A stretch of DNA of 64,000 nucleotides, taken from NCBI RefSeq assembly GCF_032854445.1, contig NC_088307.1:29544484-29608483 (forward strand). The letters are read 5' to 3'. Shown here in pieces: positions 61,653 through 64,000 of this stretch. The position numbers and the translations under genes are program-made. This DNA is from Liolophura sinensis. Its lineage: Eukaryota > Mollusca > Polyplacophora > Chitonida > Chitonidae. The notes under the pieces are model-generated. The model made no database searches. It was not told where the DNA came from and saw only the letters and a program-made list of their open reading frames with translations. How positions within the stretch are numbered: position 1 is the first letter of the stretch; the number at the start of each line of letters is the position of its first letter.

Positions 61653-64000
61653 ATATTTTTTTTTTAAACGAAGTGAGGTAATGCAGGAGTTGGCGGAGTA
61701 ACATTGAATATCACAACAATTCTACACACAATATATGCAGTGCTCTTCTGATATTAGCTCAAAGCTATTTACTTCAGCTAACAGAGTATCGTACAATTTC
61801 ATTGAGAAAGGCAGCACCTGTTCATCAGCTGAGCTTTGTAATACTTGTATAACAAAACCACTGGCATACATTTACGGTATAATTCGTCAGACAAAACCTG
61901 TTTCAAATACCAACATTAGACGGAAAATGATATCATTCTATGCATTTTACGGCACACAGTAAACTGATGGCTAGCAACGAATATTTCAACATGGCCTCTT
62001 CCAACTATTACATAACAAGTTCAACCGCATACCGAGGAAGCTCTTGTATCATTTCAGTCACTCTGGGCAGTTTGGTAATCGACCTTAGAGACAGAGGGTC
62101 GATTTCTCATTTAGTTGCAAGGGATCCTCCTTGTAGCAAACGTCATTGTGAGATTCCACCATTTGTGGGGTATATGTATCAATTAATGTGTCAATATACA
62201 CATTTGTCGACACACACAAGACGTCATCAAATATGGGATGCTTCAGTTCAAACATCAGCAGGCCAATTTACAAACCACGTTTAACACAAACCAAAACAGA
62301 AATGAATAGATATATTAAAAAATGTATTTTACAAACCTGTCTTAAAATATCGTAATATATGGTTTTATACTTTTTATCGAGTTGATGAGGTCAGTGCCTG
62401 ATCTACATTTTCTCCTCTGCATGCGTTATAACCTGAATTGTAATTCAGGCAAGAGTTGTGGAGGATTGGGTATTTAGAGACTTTAGTGTCATTGTGCACA
62501 GCCTTCTGGAAATACGCATGGGTGTTGTAAACATGTTTACGATCAAATCGTCCAGAATTTTCTTCACGTTGGTTAATAAAGATGAACAACGGAGTTGTGA
62601 AGCTCACATTTATTTACTCAAGTCCACTTGAGAGCAGTTTTATTTATTGTCATCCACAGTGAAGAGTTTTACTCGGTTTGGAGATATCGAATTTCATGCC
62701 ATTCGACATCAGTCAGTTGTACTCCATTCTATGTACAGAGCACTTTGTGGTCTTGTGTTTCGCCATTTGCTTTATTTTTGAGACATTAATTTGGAGCACA
62801 TCTCCCATTTTTTTCTTGTGCGATTAGGTACATTCCATCCCACTTTACCCCAAAAGTGACATTCCGTGTATTTCCAAGGCCTGAAAGATTCTACGCCTGC
62901 TCGGCATCACGGATGCTGCTGTAAACCTGTCCGCCTTGAGAAGTTACACATTCATAGGGAGTTGGTGAAAAATATCATCAGAGTGCCGTGGCCACTACAG
63001 ATTATCACTTCCAGAGCTACATTCCTCTTAAATGTGGATTCTATATTCACGTTGATTGAGTGGCCTTAGGAAGTAAGGATATTCCATCCTTATTTGGACG
63101 CTGTCATCAGTAAGAAACTTTATATTTTGTAATTGTTTGTATTGTTTTGTACATTATTGTCAGCTGTATTATTTGTGTATTTTGCGCAAATCGCATGTTT
63201 CCTGTCTTTATTCTCCGATAATGGTACCCGTACATATACGAAATTAAAAAAGAATTATATAAAGAGAAGCAGTCGACAGTTTTCAATAATGTTGAAAAGA
63301 CGCAATGCTCTATGCCAACGAGTGAAATCAGCATTCAAAGATGGTTCAAAGCTCGTATGTAAGTTTTCGATAGTAAAACAGGTATATTAGATGCTCTTTG
63401 ATTGCAGCTCTTTATGTGTCCAATGTGGCGACCCAATTCAACACGATAAATATGCCCCTAGCCTTTTTACTGAATTGAATTGGACACAATCGTTAGAAAT
63501 TCTGGGTGTTCTGTTAATATTTACTTACAAAAGAGTTATACTCATTGTACAATTTAGGAGACTTCGGGTGAAGACGGTTGATGGAAAGACCATGACAAAC
63601 TAGTTTTTACAGAAACAACTTGTGAGACTTAGCAACTTTTTTCATCGAAATATCTCAAAAGCGGCGTGTAAAACGCAAATAAAAGAAAAAAAAATGAGTA
63701 AATGCAAACAGTTTGAAATAAGGGCGAAACTATGCAAAGAACAGCTGTTTTTAGTGAAGCTGAAAATATGCATGGAATGCTCTAGGCGATTGAGTGAAAT
63801 AAGTATTAAAATTGTCTATCATTCTTGTATATAAGTTGGCAAAAATATGTAGATCAATTGGGAATTTTCTAGTTTTAGTTCGGTTTAGCTTGCTTCAATC
63901 GGGACTTTTTGGCTGCAATTGGACCTTTGCGATCCACGACACCAGAGAATGAGAAACAAAGAATGGCCAAAATAGGTAATTCGAATTCTGATATAATGGA

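Larger units (their letters stand above)
56817..64000. repeat. bHLH array unit 3 (incomplete at window end)
   Basis: Collinear with unit 2 up to the last base. The final bases (ATTCGAATTCTGATATAATG) match 56,044-56,063, so the array continues beyond the window. Confidence 0.88.

Overview
The window reads as nuclear DNA of an animal, probably a lophotrochozoan (mollusc, brachiopod or annelid type). It is AT-rich, has spliceosomal introns, tRNA-derived SINEs, a Penelope-like reverse transcriptase and a non-LTR retrotransposon relict, and very many tandem repeats. The species assignment is inference; the sequence alone does not prove it.

Region 1 (1 to about 37.4 kb) is dominated by one minus-strand gene. 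Exon 1 (32,869 to 32,514) encodes a signal peptide and the N-terminal part of a PstS-like phosphate-binding domain. A 20.4-kb intron follows. A long exon (12,156 to 9,562) encodes the rest of that domain, one transmembrane helix, a receptor-guanylate-cyclase-type pseudokinase, a dimerisation coiled coil and a cyclase-fold domain that has lost its catalytic residues. The exon ends in a consensus GTAAGT donor, so at least one more exon lies below 9.5 kb or outside the window. Two single-base frameshifts, 108 nt of intact frame apart, interrupt the PstS-like domain. A bacterial-type solute-binding domain on an animal receptor-cyclase chassis is the most unusual system here.

The intron and flanks hold at least nine tandem arrays: 60 bp at 3.9-5.0 kb, 32/33 bp at 5.9-9.5 kb, about 46 bp, 23 bp, 39 bp at 18.1-22.2 kb, 65 bp, 30 bp at 27.6-30.7 kb, 61 bp, and 50 bp at 34.4-36.1 kb. 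They also hold a palindromic foldback element (13.6-14.2 kb), SINE pieces, a dead LINE (23.1-25.9 kb) and a Penelope-like element sitting inside the 30-bp array.

Region 2 (about 37.4 kb to the end) is a tandem array of large units (two full units of 7.65 and 7.94 kb, one short unit of 2.5 kb, and one unit cut by the window edge). Each unit carries a minus-strand gene for a small basic helix-loop-helix protein. Two copies are intact (41.5-42.0 and 49.2-49.7 kb), one has a 10-bp deletion (57.1-57.6 kb), and one is truncated (39.0-39.3 kb). A TATA box about 80 bp upstream fixes the start codon, and a possible GC-AG intron adds a short second exon. Each full unit contains an older internal duplication that has kept the promoter but lost the gene. 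A SINE is present at the end of two units and absent at the matching site of an earlier one, giving a relative timeline for the array.
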